Assembly (NCBI RefSeq): GCF_037975245.1
Contig: NC_092581.1
Location: forward strand, 5,237,501 to 5,301,500
Direction of reading: 5' to 3'
DNA from: Apostichopus japonicus
Taxonomy: Eukaryota > Echinodermata > Holothuroidea > Aspidochirotida > Stichopodidae
DNA: 64,000 nucleotides
Position numbers and translations under genes: made by a program. Shown here piece after piece: positions 11,089-24,541 of this stretch (within the stretch, counting starts at the first letter, position 1; every line of letters begins with the position of its first letter). The notes under the pieces were generated by a model that saw only the letters and a program-made list of their open reading frames with translations, was not told where the DNA came from and did no database searches.

Positions 11089-13370
11089 CAAAGGCTAGCG
11101 TTCCATAGAAGTTTCTAAACTTAAGAAAGAGTTAATGGGGTATTCGTCAGCGATGCACAAATGATTTTTTTTTTCTTCTAAGAACCGCACGTCGTTTAGC
11201 AAAAGTATCGTCAATGACCCCGTATCAATACAAACAAAGAACTCAACCGTTCTTGAGTTTTGTCAAGTGTTTAAGAAAAAGAAAGTTCTTTGTAATATAA
11301 ATTTACCGGTCAAATTTATTTTTATCGTTAAATTGTGGGTTATTTTGATATCAAGAAGTTGGCTTTTGTATACTATTATAACATTACTTTTAATTCGCGT
11401 TGTGAAAGAACACTCATTCAATGAGCAATTGTTAGAAGGACATAATGGTCACAATTCACGAGGGAACACAACTAGCCATTCATAGGATTATAACAGGACA
11501 AGTCAAGAATTAACAGGAAACTAGAAATAATTTGACTGAGGTGGTTTGGGATTTAAGATTGGCGCGAACCGAACTACATTCGTGATTATATCTGCTAAAA
11601 AAGTGTCGGCTTTACAGAAACTAGTTCCATTGCACATACACAAACTACGAACGTAAGCAATTGGCTAATAGGCCTTTATGAGCCTATAGCTAAGGTGAAC
11701 AGCTCAAGTATACAACTCACCCGAACCCCTTTTTTATTTCAAGGCGGAGGGAGTGATGATTATGACGGGAGTGGGTGGAGGGTAGGAATTTTGCAACATC
11801 GTCAGATCAAACAAAGTAATTTGGTATGTTATTATCCATTAAAATAAAATCCATTTATAAAATCGTACTATTCATAAAGCTCGGTATGCAGTCGTACAGC
11901 TTTCACATTTGGTATCAATTCTGCAGGCTGATGCAACTACGTCACAAACGGTTGCTTCAGTGACGCTGTTTCAGCGAACGATTGAAAGCAAAATAACATT
12001 TAAGCGTATTAATGTTAATATATGTTGTAACTTAGTCACTAAATGGACCATATCCATCCAGTACCACAATGGAAATGACATCAGGGAAGTAGTTATACTG
12101 GGCAAGGGGGGGGGGGGGCAGGTGGTGTCTCATCCTCTTTCAAGAATTGTCTTGAATCTTCAATAGTTGGAAAATCTGTGGTCAAACACATGGCAGATTT
12201 AAATTTTATCTGGATTATCATAGATATAGAATATCATAGATATAGAATATTTAAGGTACGAAGAATTGACAACCCACTCGTGTTATAATGCTGCTGATGA
12301 TTTCGACCTTGCGGTACAGTAAACCTCTTTACGAATCCACCCAGTTGGAAAATTATAATTCTAGTTGGAATGTTATGATTCAACACCCCCGACCCCCAAT
12401 CACAAGACCCTATCAACGTCCATGGACATCATGATGGTGTCATATCTCATTCCACAAACGATCCAATAAGACCCCCCCCCCTCGCCACACGCCCCTTCCC
12501 TAACCAAGACAGTCATAGCCGTTCAGTGTACAATTATGTCAGATTGTTTAGATGTACAGCCGTATAGTTTGATATGCACGTTGTGTAGGTCGGTACTAAT
12601 TAGCATGCAGCTCGTCATAGTAGGCTATATAGCCTAGGTTACAATAAGTCTTTACCGAGTAAAGATACCATACCATGTCTACATCATATGTTCACTTAAA
12701 GACACGATTTATGCCATGCCTTTAACTTGGCATTGGGTTTCCCTAGATATTAGAGTCCCTAAATATATACCCGTCTGATGGGATTATGTGTTACATTCTG
12801 CTGAAGACAGTGTATTAACTTCCCTTAATCAGGTCAATGCATTCATAAACAATAGTGTGAGACCGATATGTTTTAACTCATTCTATTATTATTGCCAAAA
12901 ATAATAACCCTGGCGGTTCAAATTTCCTTTGTGTGCCCTAGTGTCTGACTCTTTTTTCTAACTTTTTCTTTGTTTCCGGGAAGAAATAGTAATACTGATT
13001 TATTAATCAATTTGAAAGGATGTAAGCAATTATTGAAATCATTTAGAGCGGTTATACAGATTACTGTAAACAAGCTCTCTTATACAACACGTTTTCTAAA
13101 TAAAGTTGTTGTGCCCTTCTTCTTTTGTAAACCAAGCCTTTGTTTGGAACTGTGAATGTCCGTTGTATAAAACAAGAATAAACAGTTGAACGTTGGATTA
13201 TTTGACCTAATTAATTTAATTTCCGTCTTCTTTCGGGTAACTGCATGACTGATCGAACAAAGCTATGTGTCGCAATGTGTTCTTAGCTATGTAGCTGATT
13301 GTTCCATGGGCAGATCTACATGCAGCCGCACAGCCTATTGTTATGTTAATCGGGAATACGTATGTATTGT
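11089..13370. other. intergenic, nothing coding
   Basis: Holds a 17-bp direct duplication near 12217-12250 (ATCATAGATATAGAATA), a G13 run at 12106-12118 and a C10 run at 12472-12481. Short open frames here show no family features. Confidence 0.5.
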
Positions 13371-13552
13371 ATTTTAGATCCTCCTGCAAGCAGGAACTCG
13401 CGAAGAATCCATCATTGGCTTATCAAAGCTGCAAGCTGACCGAAGTCAGTCTCTTAGATTCATATTTTAACGTCCATGATTATGAATTGTTAATTGTCAA
13501 CAACTCTGTAACTGGACGACATACATTGATATTGTAGTGACTCGAACTCCTC
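13371..13552 (-). mobile_element. tRNA-derived SINE, truncated copy
   Basis: About 175 bases match the element at 40188-40412 with small differences (shared cores CTGCAAGCAGGAACTCGCGA and AACTCTGTAACTGGACGAC). Read on the minus strand it is truncated inside the tRNA B-box: homology stops after GACTCGAACTC. Its 3' side is a TACA-rich tail, as in the fuller copy. Non-coding. Confidence 0.75.
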
Positions 13553-16500
13553 CTGTGCATGGGGAAGGGATACTACGAGGGGGTGGGGGGGGGGGGGGGG
13601 TGGGAGCATACACTGTACATATCTCTTTCTCATACACAGGTCATTAGTTTGAAAACCGTAGCATTGGTATTAGTAAAGTAGGTCGTCTATAATCAGTACC
13701 GGTGTATATATACCTTTATAGATTGAGATCATCTCTCCTTATACGGTTATCAGTGTTAAGTACATCTTCAGCATGAGTCATATAAACGGACACTCCCATC
13801 ACCTACGGTATGACCCACATTTAATGCTCTTCAGCCTGTGTTATTGTTGGCGTCATAACAACATTGTCGAGGATAATAACGAATGTTTATCCAGGGAAGA
13901 GGCACTGGGCCCGGTAAATCGGGCCGCACAATGTATTTGTCACCTATAAATATATAATGTGACAGGAACTGGCCGGGGTGGAAATGAGGCAACGGAGGGG
14001 GTAAGGAGGGGAGGAAGGGATAGAGGGGAGTGTGTTTGCAGAAGGGGGTGGGGGGGGGTGGGAAGAGTTATCAGAGTACCTTGTGGGCTTGATCTAGAAG
14101 TGACGTCACACTGTTATATGATTAGTTCTCAGCTAAGGAAACCTAGAGGATGCATCAAACTGACGACCTAAAGATATAAAAGACAATGAAATATCAGAAA
14201 ATAAACGACTTTGTACGAGAGATGATCGCCAGAGTATAATATATGATATACTAATAATATATTATCAAATGAAAATAACATAAGAAATAATGATAATTCA
14301 AATACAATATCTACTAGAAACGACAAATTTCTACAATTCTCACAAACCATGTCATCATTAATTCTTCAATATTCTAAGGACATCATTATCAATAATCAGT
14401 ATCTGGGTAAAATATTCAACGTCAAAACTACTAGAAACAATTATGATAATATTTTGATTAATATTTACGATAACACTATGTAATATTAGCATATATATAT
14501 ATATATATATTTCGTTCGATATTGTCGTTCTTTTTTCTTGACACACGTAGCCTTTCAAGGGCTATGTGGTTGTTGTAATGCCTATTCTACGCTTCCGTAC
14601 ACTCCCGGCACGCGCGAAAAAAACCCTGTCTGGTAATTTTGGGGCACATTATTATTTTCTGTAGCAAATTTTGAACTGCAGGAAGTCTACCTACAAGGCC
14701 CCAGGGAACCAATCTGTCATAACAAAGGGAGAGCCTGTCTATACTTCGAACTGTTTATTTTCATATTAGGTCAAATCTTATCTGAAGTCGATTATATTCC
14801 AGAAGCTCAGATAGAATTTTGAGAAGGGTTCTCATTCAGTAATCGTGTTTCAACGTTCGAACAATTGGTCTCTGTGTGTCTACTATGAACGTTGCATATG
14901 TTGATACTTGTTCTAATAAACCACAAGTGAGAATATTTCTGTCGGATCCGCCGAGTCTTTTATCATCGTGAAAAGCGTCTGGAATTTTTTTGGCCAAGGT
15001 AAGATAGAAGCCTCATATCATGTGTGTGTACGTGATGAGTTTGACTTACTACTGAAATATATAGATATTGTACAATAAGTATGGGTGTTGATCATTAATA
15101 ATAAATAATACTAAACTGCTGTTGATTGTATTCACCACAGTACGGGCCTACATAGCAGTAGTGAGTGTTAGCGATGACCTCATTTCATCTTGTATTAATT
15201 ATCACAATGTAGACTCCAAACATGTGCGATTTGAAATGCTGTTATAACCGGCGGTTTTCACAACGGACAGTGAACACAACACACGTAAAGTCATAGTCTA
15301 ATGAACAGCGTAGGATGTAATATAGGCTGTATGTACATTATACACGCTGGCTGTTTTTAATATATTTAGTGTGTGTTAGATTTACGTATGCATACGAATT
15401 TCCGAATATAACCCAATTAATGATATTATGAGTTCGATACACGTCAGCTCTATAGATACGCTTCATATGCACATTGAGGAGGTGTACTGTACTGTAGTAT
15501 ACGAGTTGCACAATCAATCATACACTATACAGCTTATAAGCTGTCAAATTAAGCAGTATCTAGCTCGTAACCTAAATTATAAATTATGTTAATATCAAGA
15601 AACAATCTCCCTATACAATACATCTACGGATGCTCATTTTAACGCACGCGTGCCAAAAGGCGTTACTGACTATATAGGCCTATATATGAAAGATACATAT
15701 AATTGAACAGAGAAATTAAAATCGATTCATTCCCATTCCGCCATGGTAACGCAATATGCTTATCTTGCTGAGGTGCTGTAGTATATCAATGCGTCTACAC
15801 ACGTATAGCTCATACAACAGTCAATATTTGCGTCTAACATATACCCACATATTTCACCTGAATTTAAAATGTGAGCTTATATGTTTATTGGTAGCGTAAT
15901 GTACAGGAAACGTATTCACTAACACTGTACAATTGTTAATGGTATGAGCAATATACGTATACGGTAGACTCAATTTAGCACATTAAATGGTGTCTTCTAA
16001 ATAGACCCCCCCCATCAATCCCCACCCTCAGTATAGATTTACATTTAATGATGGCCTATAGGTTCTAATAAACAAGCCACGTGCATGCGTATGGCGACTT
16101 TGACAAATTTGAACTATATAGATACATTGGTATTCCTTACAGCATAAAACATTCAGTGACGTTCCACTCACTATAACAAATATTGACCTCGAAATAACAC
16201 ATTTTTTAATGCCACAAGAGCCTGTATATAGCAGTAGCTTTTGTACAGTATGTATGCATGTGTGTAACGCCCTAACTGAACGACACTTGTTAGCTCGAAA
16301 TTGTATATAAACCCTCCATTATTCAACACCCCGCTGCTAATATCACCTGTGTTCAGGTGAAGGTCGCCATTATGTGGTGGTCTGAACTTTTGGAAGGTCA
16401 TCACCGAACGCAACCGCATTCTCCCCTGAGGTTTATTTTGGTCGGTGAATGGTTGAGGCCTTGGCACTGCCTCTAGTAAAATAGATGAGAGTGGAAGTTT

Positions 16501-19243
16501 TTCTGTCCTCTGTTAATACAACAGGTCAAGTTTATCTTACGAGGTCACGAAATGGGAACAAATGTCAGTTGTGAAAAAAATTAAATATTCAGATCAGATT
16601 TCGTCTGGTTTGGTACAGCAGTTATTTTGCAGATCGCCAATAGTTTTCGTAGTTTGTGATGTAAAGAGAAAATCGTAAACATCAAAATATCTACATGAAA
16701 AGTGCTTATAGTCTAGGATATGCAGTGCAAGTTTATCCCTGTCCTCGAAGGGAGGGAAGTGGGGGGGGGGGGGGTGAGATTGAAGAGGCTGGAGCCGAGA
16801 TGGTGGGTCACGGGAATGGGGGTGTGGGTTGGTGGTAAATTTAATTCGATGTTATAATCCAACAGTTTTACCGAATTGACTATGATATTGCATTTGTTCT
16901 TCATATTTTGGTACAAACCATTCTTTCTATATTCAATCATTCATAATAACCAATTATTCACAACACACAAATTCACCTTTCTCAATATGCAGATTCGAAG
17001 TTTGCTTTGCTAAACAATAACTGCAGCTCAAGTAGTTAGTATATATAGTTACAGTCTCATTTCCAAAAATCAATAATTCCCGGTCCATGGCTGAATAAAA
17101 CTTACAATATTCATAAATTTATACATCATGCGGGTAAAACGGCAAAACTGAAAACACTATATAGCAAGCCTATATCTATATAACGGTTTGATGGTACGTG
17201 CGTGCGCTGCCCTGCAAGCATGTGTTACAGAATATAAAATATGTGCTCTGACTCATTATAGGGTCATACTGCTCTCAATAAAAATTCAACAAATTTCTCC
17301 AAAAACTCTGCAAAATCCATACCTGTTGAACTCAAACTAGCAAGACATGGACCTAGAATTTGTTGTCTTAATGGGATTAATTATTTCCATTGCTCATTAC
17401 TGCTACACCATTTAGCACGGTATAACTTCCTTAATATTCAGCTACACCAGCAATGAGGTCATAGGTCATACTGGTGTACAGACAGCAACCGGACAACAAT
17501 CTGCTCTATATATGCTTATGATTAAAATGTGTGTACTCCTGCGGCCCTGGAAATATGCTTTACTTTATGGTGTATAGAGCTTCGTTGAAAGGTCACCATG
17601 TTTGTTAACTTAGGTCAAAATAAGCAGGTCTGCACATCGCATCAGGCTAATATTGCAACGTATCAGGTTTGCTGATATCACTGGTATTCAGTGAGTGTGT
17701 GGGGGGGGGGGGGAGGAGGGTCTGTTCTCTACACTGCTTCTATTATTAGCAATAGAATACCCCTTTAATTCAATATGACATTCACCATTCAGTGACTGAC
17801 TGAAACTCCCACGTAGATGTTTCGGTTCCACTACTTGGAGCAAGAAAGAGTGTTAACTTAATGAATTAATGAAGTTAATTGGCCTAAAAGAAAACTAAGA
17901 GCCAATAAAAACGGTCGTTTAGATTAGTGAATGGTTTCAGACTGTATATCAATTTACAACGGTGACCAATTCTTGTATCATATTCTAGCTTATTCCTATC
18001 TCAGTTTAAGAGTTCTGATCATACATTGTGTTATGTTAACGTTGTAAATTAGCTTAGACATGCACAGGCACACTTTATTCAAAGAAAAAAAAAATGAAAA
18101 TTTGCTAACATATATGCGTGATGTTTTGACATCATTTTAATTCAATCCAAATGATTCCCACTGTAATTAAGGGTAATGTGTTACCCATGTAACATAACTA
18201 TATACCAGTATATGCCAGACACACGTCTGTTAAATACGATAATCATATTTATTGAGCAGTTTGGCAGAATTTTTTTTTCTAATTGAAGTTTGACTTTTGA
18301 GTGACCTTCACAATAATCCGTGTAAGGAATCATAATTAGTATGCAAGTTATGTTTTTTTCTCATTAACCCTTGTGGATTAAAATACACAGGAATGGAGAA
18401 TTAAACATGGATTTAAGTTTATAACATACTCATTTCTTGTTGTTGAGACTTCTGTCTGGGCGAGTTTGATGAGCTTTATCTAGGACATGCGGTTGAAATC
18501 AACAATGCATTAAATCACTTGTTTAGTAAAATAGCATTCTCAAAGCCATGCGATTATCGTTCTCAAATATGAACAGGTGGGTGGGTCTACCAGGGTAAAA
18601 CTATTTCCTAATATTATAATCCTATTGCTAACACTCAGAGCAGGTGTGTTGCAGCCCGTTATGGCAGACGGTTTTGTTATGATGTTTTACTACAGATTTG
18701 GTCTCGTATTGGTTCACTTTCCGCACTTAAACAAGTTTGCAGAAAATCGTTGATTTTAATTTTTACTGAGCTCTTCGTAGTTCGTCATTGCTTGATCCGT
18801 TGATAAAATATTAAACATTTGTTCAATTTGTTTGTTAAAAAAATATTTAAAAAAACATTGCACAATAACAGCGACGTTAAAACTGACCAATGCAATGTTT
18901 ATATTGTTTGTGTGCCTCCTTTTGTAATTCTGGCTCTTTAGCAATTGTTTTCATAGCTAAATACTCATAATGAGATTTGGTCACACCAAAGTTTGCATAG
19001 ATATTCTTGTTCAACAACGTTATATAGATGTTTCAATGTCAGAACGTGTATTCATTTTGTGTTGGCTATAGTTAACTTGTAAATATCACTTTGTCCTTAA
19101 AAACTCCCAGTTGTGACCTATAGTCATCATATACCAGTATTAGTGGCAGCTTTTTAATTATAAGGGCGTTATTTGTGTTTTCAACATATAGCTGTAAGGT
19201 TTAGCGAGTCAGCAATATATGCAGCATTCGTCTTATATTCGCA
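13553..19243. other. long intergenic stretch, no gene seen
   Basis: AT-rich, with G runs of 16 (13585-13600), 14 (16761-16774) and 13 (17701-17713) and a short TA tract at about 14491-14511. A patch near 16310-16470 is richer in GC and open on both strands for 50-100 codons, but shows no splice or domain evidence. Confidence 0.5.
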
Positions 19244-19355
19244 TATCTTGTCAGCATATCTTGTCAGCATATCTTGTCAGCAAGATATCTTGTATATCTT
19301 GTCTTTGTATATATTGTCCTTGTATATCTTGTCAGCAAGATATGCAACATTCGTC
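19244..19355 (+). repeat. short tandem repeat, CATATCTTGTCAG unit
   Basis: Three near-perfect units of about 16 bp built on CATATCTTGTCAG, followed by degenerate TATCTTGT/TATATTGT units. Open frames through it are repeat artefacts. Confidence 0.75.
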
Positions 19356-19959
19356 AATTATGTTATTGGGGGAAGGCCAAAACTTGCTATACTCCGGTCA
19401 ATGCCATTTTGTAAAATTTGCAAGAGTTATCATTGTCTGTGAAATTATATTTCCTAAATAGGAAATCGTAAATCAGTTTTGGAAATGAAAATATGGCAGT
19501 CGTATTCAAAGAAAGCAACACAGGAACTCTGAATAGATAGTTTATGTTCCCTTTTTCCTGATCTCTTCAAAAGATTAAAAGAAAATTGTTTTGAACGACA
19601 GCATAAAGACGATTTATTTTAAGTAGCTTCTGATATTGTTGCAATCATCATTTTCCTAATGCAAAGCCAAGACTGTTTTGTTGGCGGTTTATACAAGTAA
19701 GGTCAGACAGTTGGGTTACAGCTGAAATCGGAAATGAGAAGGGGCAAATCTTACCACAACGACTTGGTTATCGTCTACCAATCTTCATGACTCTCGGTCA
19801 ATTTAATAAAGATGGTTCTTTTTTTTCTCTGAAAGTGACTGCGTGGTCAATCATTTCTTAAAATCAGACAAATCTTTGCTTTAGTTTAAAGGATCACATA
19901 TTTAGGTTCACAATTCTCAGTGTGTTTTATAGCATCGTAGACCACTAGTAGACTCAGCT

Positions 19960-20580
19960 AAACTGGTTATATCAGTGATAGCCAGTTTTACATCTCTGGT
20001 TATATCAGTGATAGCCAGTTTTACATCTCTGGTTATATCAGGGATAGCCAGTTGGCATCTCTGGTTATGTCAGGGATAGCATAATTTACATCCCTGGTTA
20101 CATCAGGGATAGCTAGTTTACATCTCTGGTTGTATATCAGGGATAGCCAGTTTACATCTCTGGTTATGTCAGATATAGCCAGTGCATATCTCTGGTTATA
20201 TTGATATAGCCAGTTTACATCTCTGGTGTTATTAAGATAGCCAGTTTACATTTCTGTTTATGTCAGGTATAGCCAGTTTAACATCTCTGGTTATATCAGA
20301 GATAGCAAGTTTTACATCTCTGGTTATATCAGAGATATGGCCAGTTTACATCTCTGCTTATTTTAAAGATATAGCCAGTTTATATCTCTGGTTGTATCAC
20401 GGAGATAACCAGTTTGACATCTCTGGTTATATCAAAGATATGGCCAGTTTACATCTCTGGTTATATCATCTCTGGTTATATCAAAGATATGGCCAGTTTA
20501 CATCTCTGGTTATATCAGGGATATGGCCAGTTTACATCTCTGGTTATATCAGGGATAGCCAGTTTACATCTCTTGTTATC
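19960..20580 (+). repeat. minisatellite, about 32-bp unit, roughly 20 copies
   Basis: Diverged tandem copies of a unit of about 31-33 bp combining CTGGTTATATCAG, GGATAGCCAG and TTTACATCT. Unit length varies because of small indels. The 120-codon open frame across part of it is a by-product of the repeat. Confidence 0.9.
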
Positions 20581-22896
20581 AATAAGAGAATAATCTATGG
20601 CACTCGTGGCAAAGCTGGATAAAACAATATTTGTCTTGGAATTTATCTGATACTGATGCAAACATTTTTGTTCGTGTAAGCATTTCTTCTCAGCTCCAAA
20701 AGAAGAAGAAGCAAATACTTGTTTCTGTTATTTCGAAACATTAGGAGTCTCTTGTAGCCTGTTTGTGTTATGGTTGGCTGACCAATCAGAATGATCAATT
20801 CCGGTATTGTCTGTCAAGTCCAATTACACGTATCCATCAATACGCGGGAGACTAGAAAGTCGACCTGAAGATTGCTAAATATGCTAGACAGTCAATAACC
20901 TCTATATTCCAGAACATCTGCATGACACTATTGTAATAGAACTATCCATCGATACATTTTGAATATCAATGTGCATATTAATGTCACCTATACAAATGTG
21001 CATCTCTGTTTGAAATAACATACAAGGTTAAATACAAAGTTAAATATTTCGACTAAGTAGGACATAATTTCACATGATGTTTGTTTCAGTCAACTTGAGT
21101 CAAACGATACTCTTGGTTTGGACTTTGGATCACTTGCAGCAATTGTGTAGAGGGTTATGTTTCTTTTCTCTATAATAATGAAAAATATCCTGTTCAATAA
21201 AGTTTGATTCTGATATGTCGAATGCATTAACGGAAGAATTATTAACGAATTTGTACGATGTAAGTGACTATATGGTATACCATCAACAAATCACAACCAA
21301 CCTTTCAGAGTGAGGATTTCTAGTGCCTGTTATTTAATTGTGCATTTCCTGCGAATAAGTTAGATAAAAATGAAATTTTCGAAAAAAAATGATTTGGAAA
21401 ATAAGAAAAAAAGAAAGGGAGAGAGAAACTCTAACCAGTGCTTACTCAATTAGGTCAATACTGCCTCAGTTGTACGTTGGTGCCAAAACATAAATCCTTT
21501 TATTGGACAGTTATCCGGGAGAGACTAAAATAGTTTTTGGTCAATTGAAATGATACTAGATCTTACATAATTAGTCACTAATTAATGACTTCTTTATAGC
21601 GAGTATGTTGTCATCCGGCAATCGATTTACGTTTCCTCATGTGATATTTTCTCTTGTTACAGGCTCAGTGAATCATTTCCAAGAATTTGAACTTGATCAA
21701 CTCGTTTCGTTAAAACTCAACTAGGGCGCCACATCTTTTGCATCTTCCCCAATCCCAGGTCACAGTAGTTTTTCCGGAGTTCATCTCGGGCCTGATACTG
21801 GACTGTGACCCGTACAGTTATGCTATTAATTTAGTAAACCCGACAATACGCGTTGATTTATAGTCCCAACGATGATAGGATGGCCATACTTTAGATGACA
21901 CTCAACGACAGGTATTTACGTCACTGGACTGGACCTCTACCTCCATTCCAATTGTTTGAATTGTTTTCAGAATTTGTCCTTACTGAAATCTTATGTACGT
22001 TGTATAACAGTGATGCGATTTCTTGACTTGACATCTTTAGAATTATAGATGTATATATTCTATAATATACGTGCTATAGGAACGTGAGGACGTTGGAGGT
22101 TGGGTATTAACATATATATTACTCGTTAGGCCAGATGACTGGTTAAGCCTACACGTATATACATTAAGCCAGCTATACCTACATGGAGGTTTGACGAACG
22201 ATCTCAGCTGGTTACCTTCTGCCACGCGTCTCGTTCGGGTCGTCTGTTTTATTTCAAAGGCAAATCTACATCAGTGATTGAGCTTGAAGAATACCGAATC
22301 ATTTCCGCCATCTTTGAGTCAACAGTGAACAGGATTATTTTATGTCTGATGTCATAAAAGAACGACATAACCCGAAACTTGAATGACACTCTCGTAGGGT
22401 AAAAGAAATCAAAACTTGCCGGATCTGTATCTCAGCGGGAAAGAAGAGAAATCCTTTGGAAGCTGGGTATTACTATGTGTTCCATTTAACAGTTGACTTC
22501 AAATATTATCCTTTCTATAAACAGCTTTCAAAGCCCGGAAGGCGATTCGCGTACTATTGAATCACGAGGCCCTTTTTGTGTTGAAACAACAACGGCTCAT
22601 TATCCCAAGCAAAAAATATATATGATTGTATAAATTATGTTATATTGATGTCACGGTGACGCTGTATTGATATACCGGTGTGATAAATCAACAAATGACT
22701 CATAAGGTCTAAACATGTTTACGTGATTTTACTGGCTAGCTGAATAAAAAGAAAAACTCAGTCAATGCCAGGTCTGTCTTCACTTCGGAAGGTACAAGGA
22801 TACGAATTCATATCTCAATTTTCGTTGATACATAATGGTCTGGCCTATACCCTATGTACGGTTCGAAGATAGTGGTTCATTTCATATGATTACAAC
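20581..22896. other. intergenic and 5' flank of receptor gene 2
   Basis: No gene or clear repeat is seen. An in-frame TAG at 22870-22872 lies just before the downstream ATG, with no AG acceptor between them, so translation of the next gene must begin at 22897 or within it. Confidence 0.5.
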
Positions 22897-24456
22897 ATGA
22901 TTTACAGCCTGATATTATATCTCTTGTACTTGGAAACGAGTTTCGCCTATTCATTTCAAGAGGAACCGGAGGATACGAACGCGATTGTCGGTATGTCGGT
23001 TACGTTACGATGTATCGTCACTAATTGGGGTTCAATGAATATTTTATGGTACGACCATGGAAATCATCGATACATCAGCCGAGATAGGCTAATTTACCGG
23101 CATTCCGATGAAAGTGAGCGGTTTTCGATAATCGGCGATGCTCTGTTGGGGGAATATTTTCTTCATATACGTAACATTACCTCTGAAGATGCCGGTCTGT
23201 ATAGTTGCCTTCTCTTTCAAGATCGGTCGTTTCGTCTTTCATCACGTGACGCCTTGCTGCAGGTATTCCCAGAACCGAGCAAGGGTTTCCCTGTATGTTC
23301 GATGACACCGGATGTGGTAAGTGGTGGCACCGGACCGGGTGATTGGATAATGCTTAGCTGTGTCGCAGAGGGTGGCTCACCATTTAGCCGTCTAGATTGG
23401 GTCAGAAGCATGGAGATATTACCCGCTTCGTTTTTGGACGAAAACGAACCGCGGTCTGTGTACGAGTTTCGAGTAACCGAGTATCATAACGGTGCGGTTT
23501 TTTCATGTGTCGAAAGTAATCCGGTGTTGGAACACACTAGGAGCTGCAGTGTTATGCCGTTTTACAAGCCCACAAATGTCAGCCTAAGCTCACGACCTCG
23601 TCTGCCTACTATCGGCGATGACGTCACCGTGACGTGTGGCGTCCAAGCTGTGCCCGATCACGGCATGAACTACACCTGGTTCTTGAACGGTGCAGAAATG
23701 TCAATTTTCACCGGAAACGAGCAATTTTCCTTTTCCGAAGATGGTAGTCAAGTATTCTTGCAATCGATCAATGCAAGTTTCAATAATTCCCATTTTGAAT
23801 GTCATGTTTTAACTATCATAGAGTTAGAAGGGAGAGCATCTTTACAGCTGACATTATTAGCGGATAAACTGTCAACTGTCGAAAAAGCACCATTTATACC
23901 TGTGGAGTCACGTGGTTTACCCCTTGTAGTACCTATTGGTGGTTCAATATTATTTATAATCATTTTAATTGTCATTGTACTTATAATATCATATCGACGA
24001 AAACGTGTCGGTATTTTGCATCTACTTAAAGCTAGACGGTCATCGTTGAGACTCAGTCAACGGTATACCGAAAATCACCGGTATACCAGATCGTCAGAAA
24101 TTATCAAAACTGAACGAGACGATGATGAAGAATCGACTCATTCGGTATTGATATGTGCCACACCGCGTGATGCGATACAGGAGCATTTAAAGGAGACTTC
24201 TGGGGTGCAACAACCTACAGACCCTTCGAGTACTAGACCAAAGTTTGGTCCACCGCCTCCGCCCAGAACCGAAAAAATGTCGCAAAATGTCTCTCAAAGT
24301 AGAAGAGGACGTAGTAGGCCGGTTATAAGCGGACCGATATCGCCTGTTATACCCGATTTACAGGTATCTTTGAGAAGTTTAAATATCAAAAATCCAGACA
24401 CATCTTCAATTGATGAAGATTATGTCAGTGATACGGACACAGATTGGGATCTATGA
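22897..24456 (+). CDS. three-Ig transmembrane receptor, proline-rich tail, no ITIM
   Basis: 519 aa, predicted type I membrane protein. The signal peptide covers about residues 1-18. Ig1 is V-like with C39, W51 and the D98-A-G-L-Y-S-C104 signature. Ig2 has C155, W168 and C204, bracketed by extra cysteines C134 and C217. Ig3 has C247, W261 and C302. Five N-glycosylation sequons are visible. The transmembrane helix lies at about 341-365 and is followed by basic residues (YRRKR). The tail of about 150 residues has an acidic patch, then F-G-P-P-P-P-P-R at 450-457, which fits a class II SH3 ligand and loosely an EVH1 ligand. It ends in an acidic D/S/T-rich stretch. No ITIM, ITSM or ITAM is present. 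Cysteine spacing matches the gene at 7377, so the two are probably paralogues. The start has A at -3 and an in-frame stop just upstream. All domains are in one exon. Ligand and function are unknown; adhesion or immune recognition is inference. Confidence 0.88.
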   Translation: MIYSLILYLLYLETSFAYSFQEEPEDTNAIVGMSVTLRCIVTNWGSMNILWYDHGNHRYISRDRLIYRHSDESERFSIIGDALLGEYFLHIRNITSEDAGLYSCLLFQDRSFRLSSRDALLQVFPEPSKGFPVCSMTPDVVSGGTGPGDWIMLSCVAEGGSPFSRLDWVRSMEILPASFLDENEPRSVYEFRVTEYHNGAVFSCVESNPVLEHTRSCSVMPFYKPTNVSLSSRPRLPTIGDDVTVTCGVQAVPDHGMNYTWFLNGAEMSIFTGNEQFSFSEDGSQVFLQSINASFNNSHFECHVLTIIELEGRASLQLTLLADKLSTVEKAPFIPVESRGLPLVVPIGGSILFIIILIVIVLIISYRRKRVGILHLLKARRSSLRLSQRYTENHRYTRSSEIIKTERDDDEESTHSVLICATPRDAIQEHLKETSGVQQPTDPSSTRPKFGPPPPPRTEKMSQNVSQSRRGRSRPVISGPISPVIPDLQVSLRSLNIKNPDTSSIDEDYVSDTDTDWDL

Positions 24457-24535
24457 TCCTTTTATTTGCTGTATGAAGTAATTGTTCCTATAAAAATTAT
24501 ATAAATATGCAATATTATTTATTAATGCACATTAA

Positions 24536-24541
24536 AATAAA
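24536..24541 (+). promoter_or_regulatory. poly(A) signal of receptor gene 2
   Basis: AATAAA 80 bases after the TGA, giving a very short 3' UTR of about 100 bases. Confidence 0.65.

Noticed and set aside
14920-14999. Possible exon ending at CAAG|GTAAGA
   Set aside because: The frame is closed by an upstream TAA and the only acceptor is poor.
16171-16467. 98-codon minus-strand frame in a GC-richer patch
   Set aside because: The opposite strand is open as well and neither peptide shows family features or splice sites.
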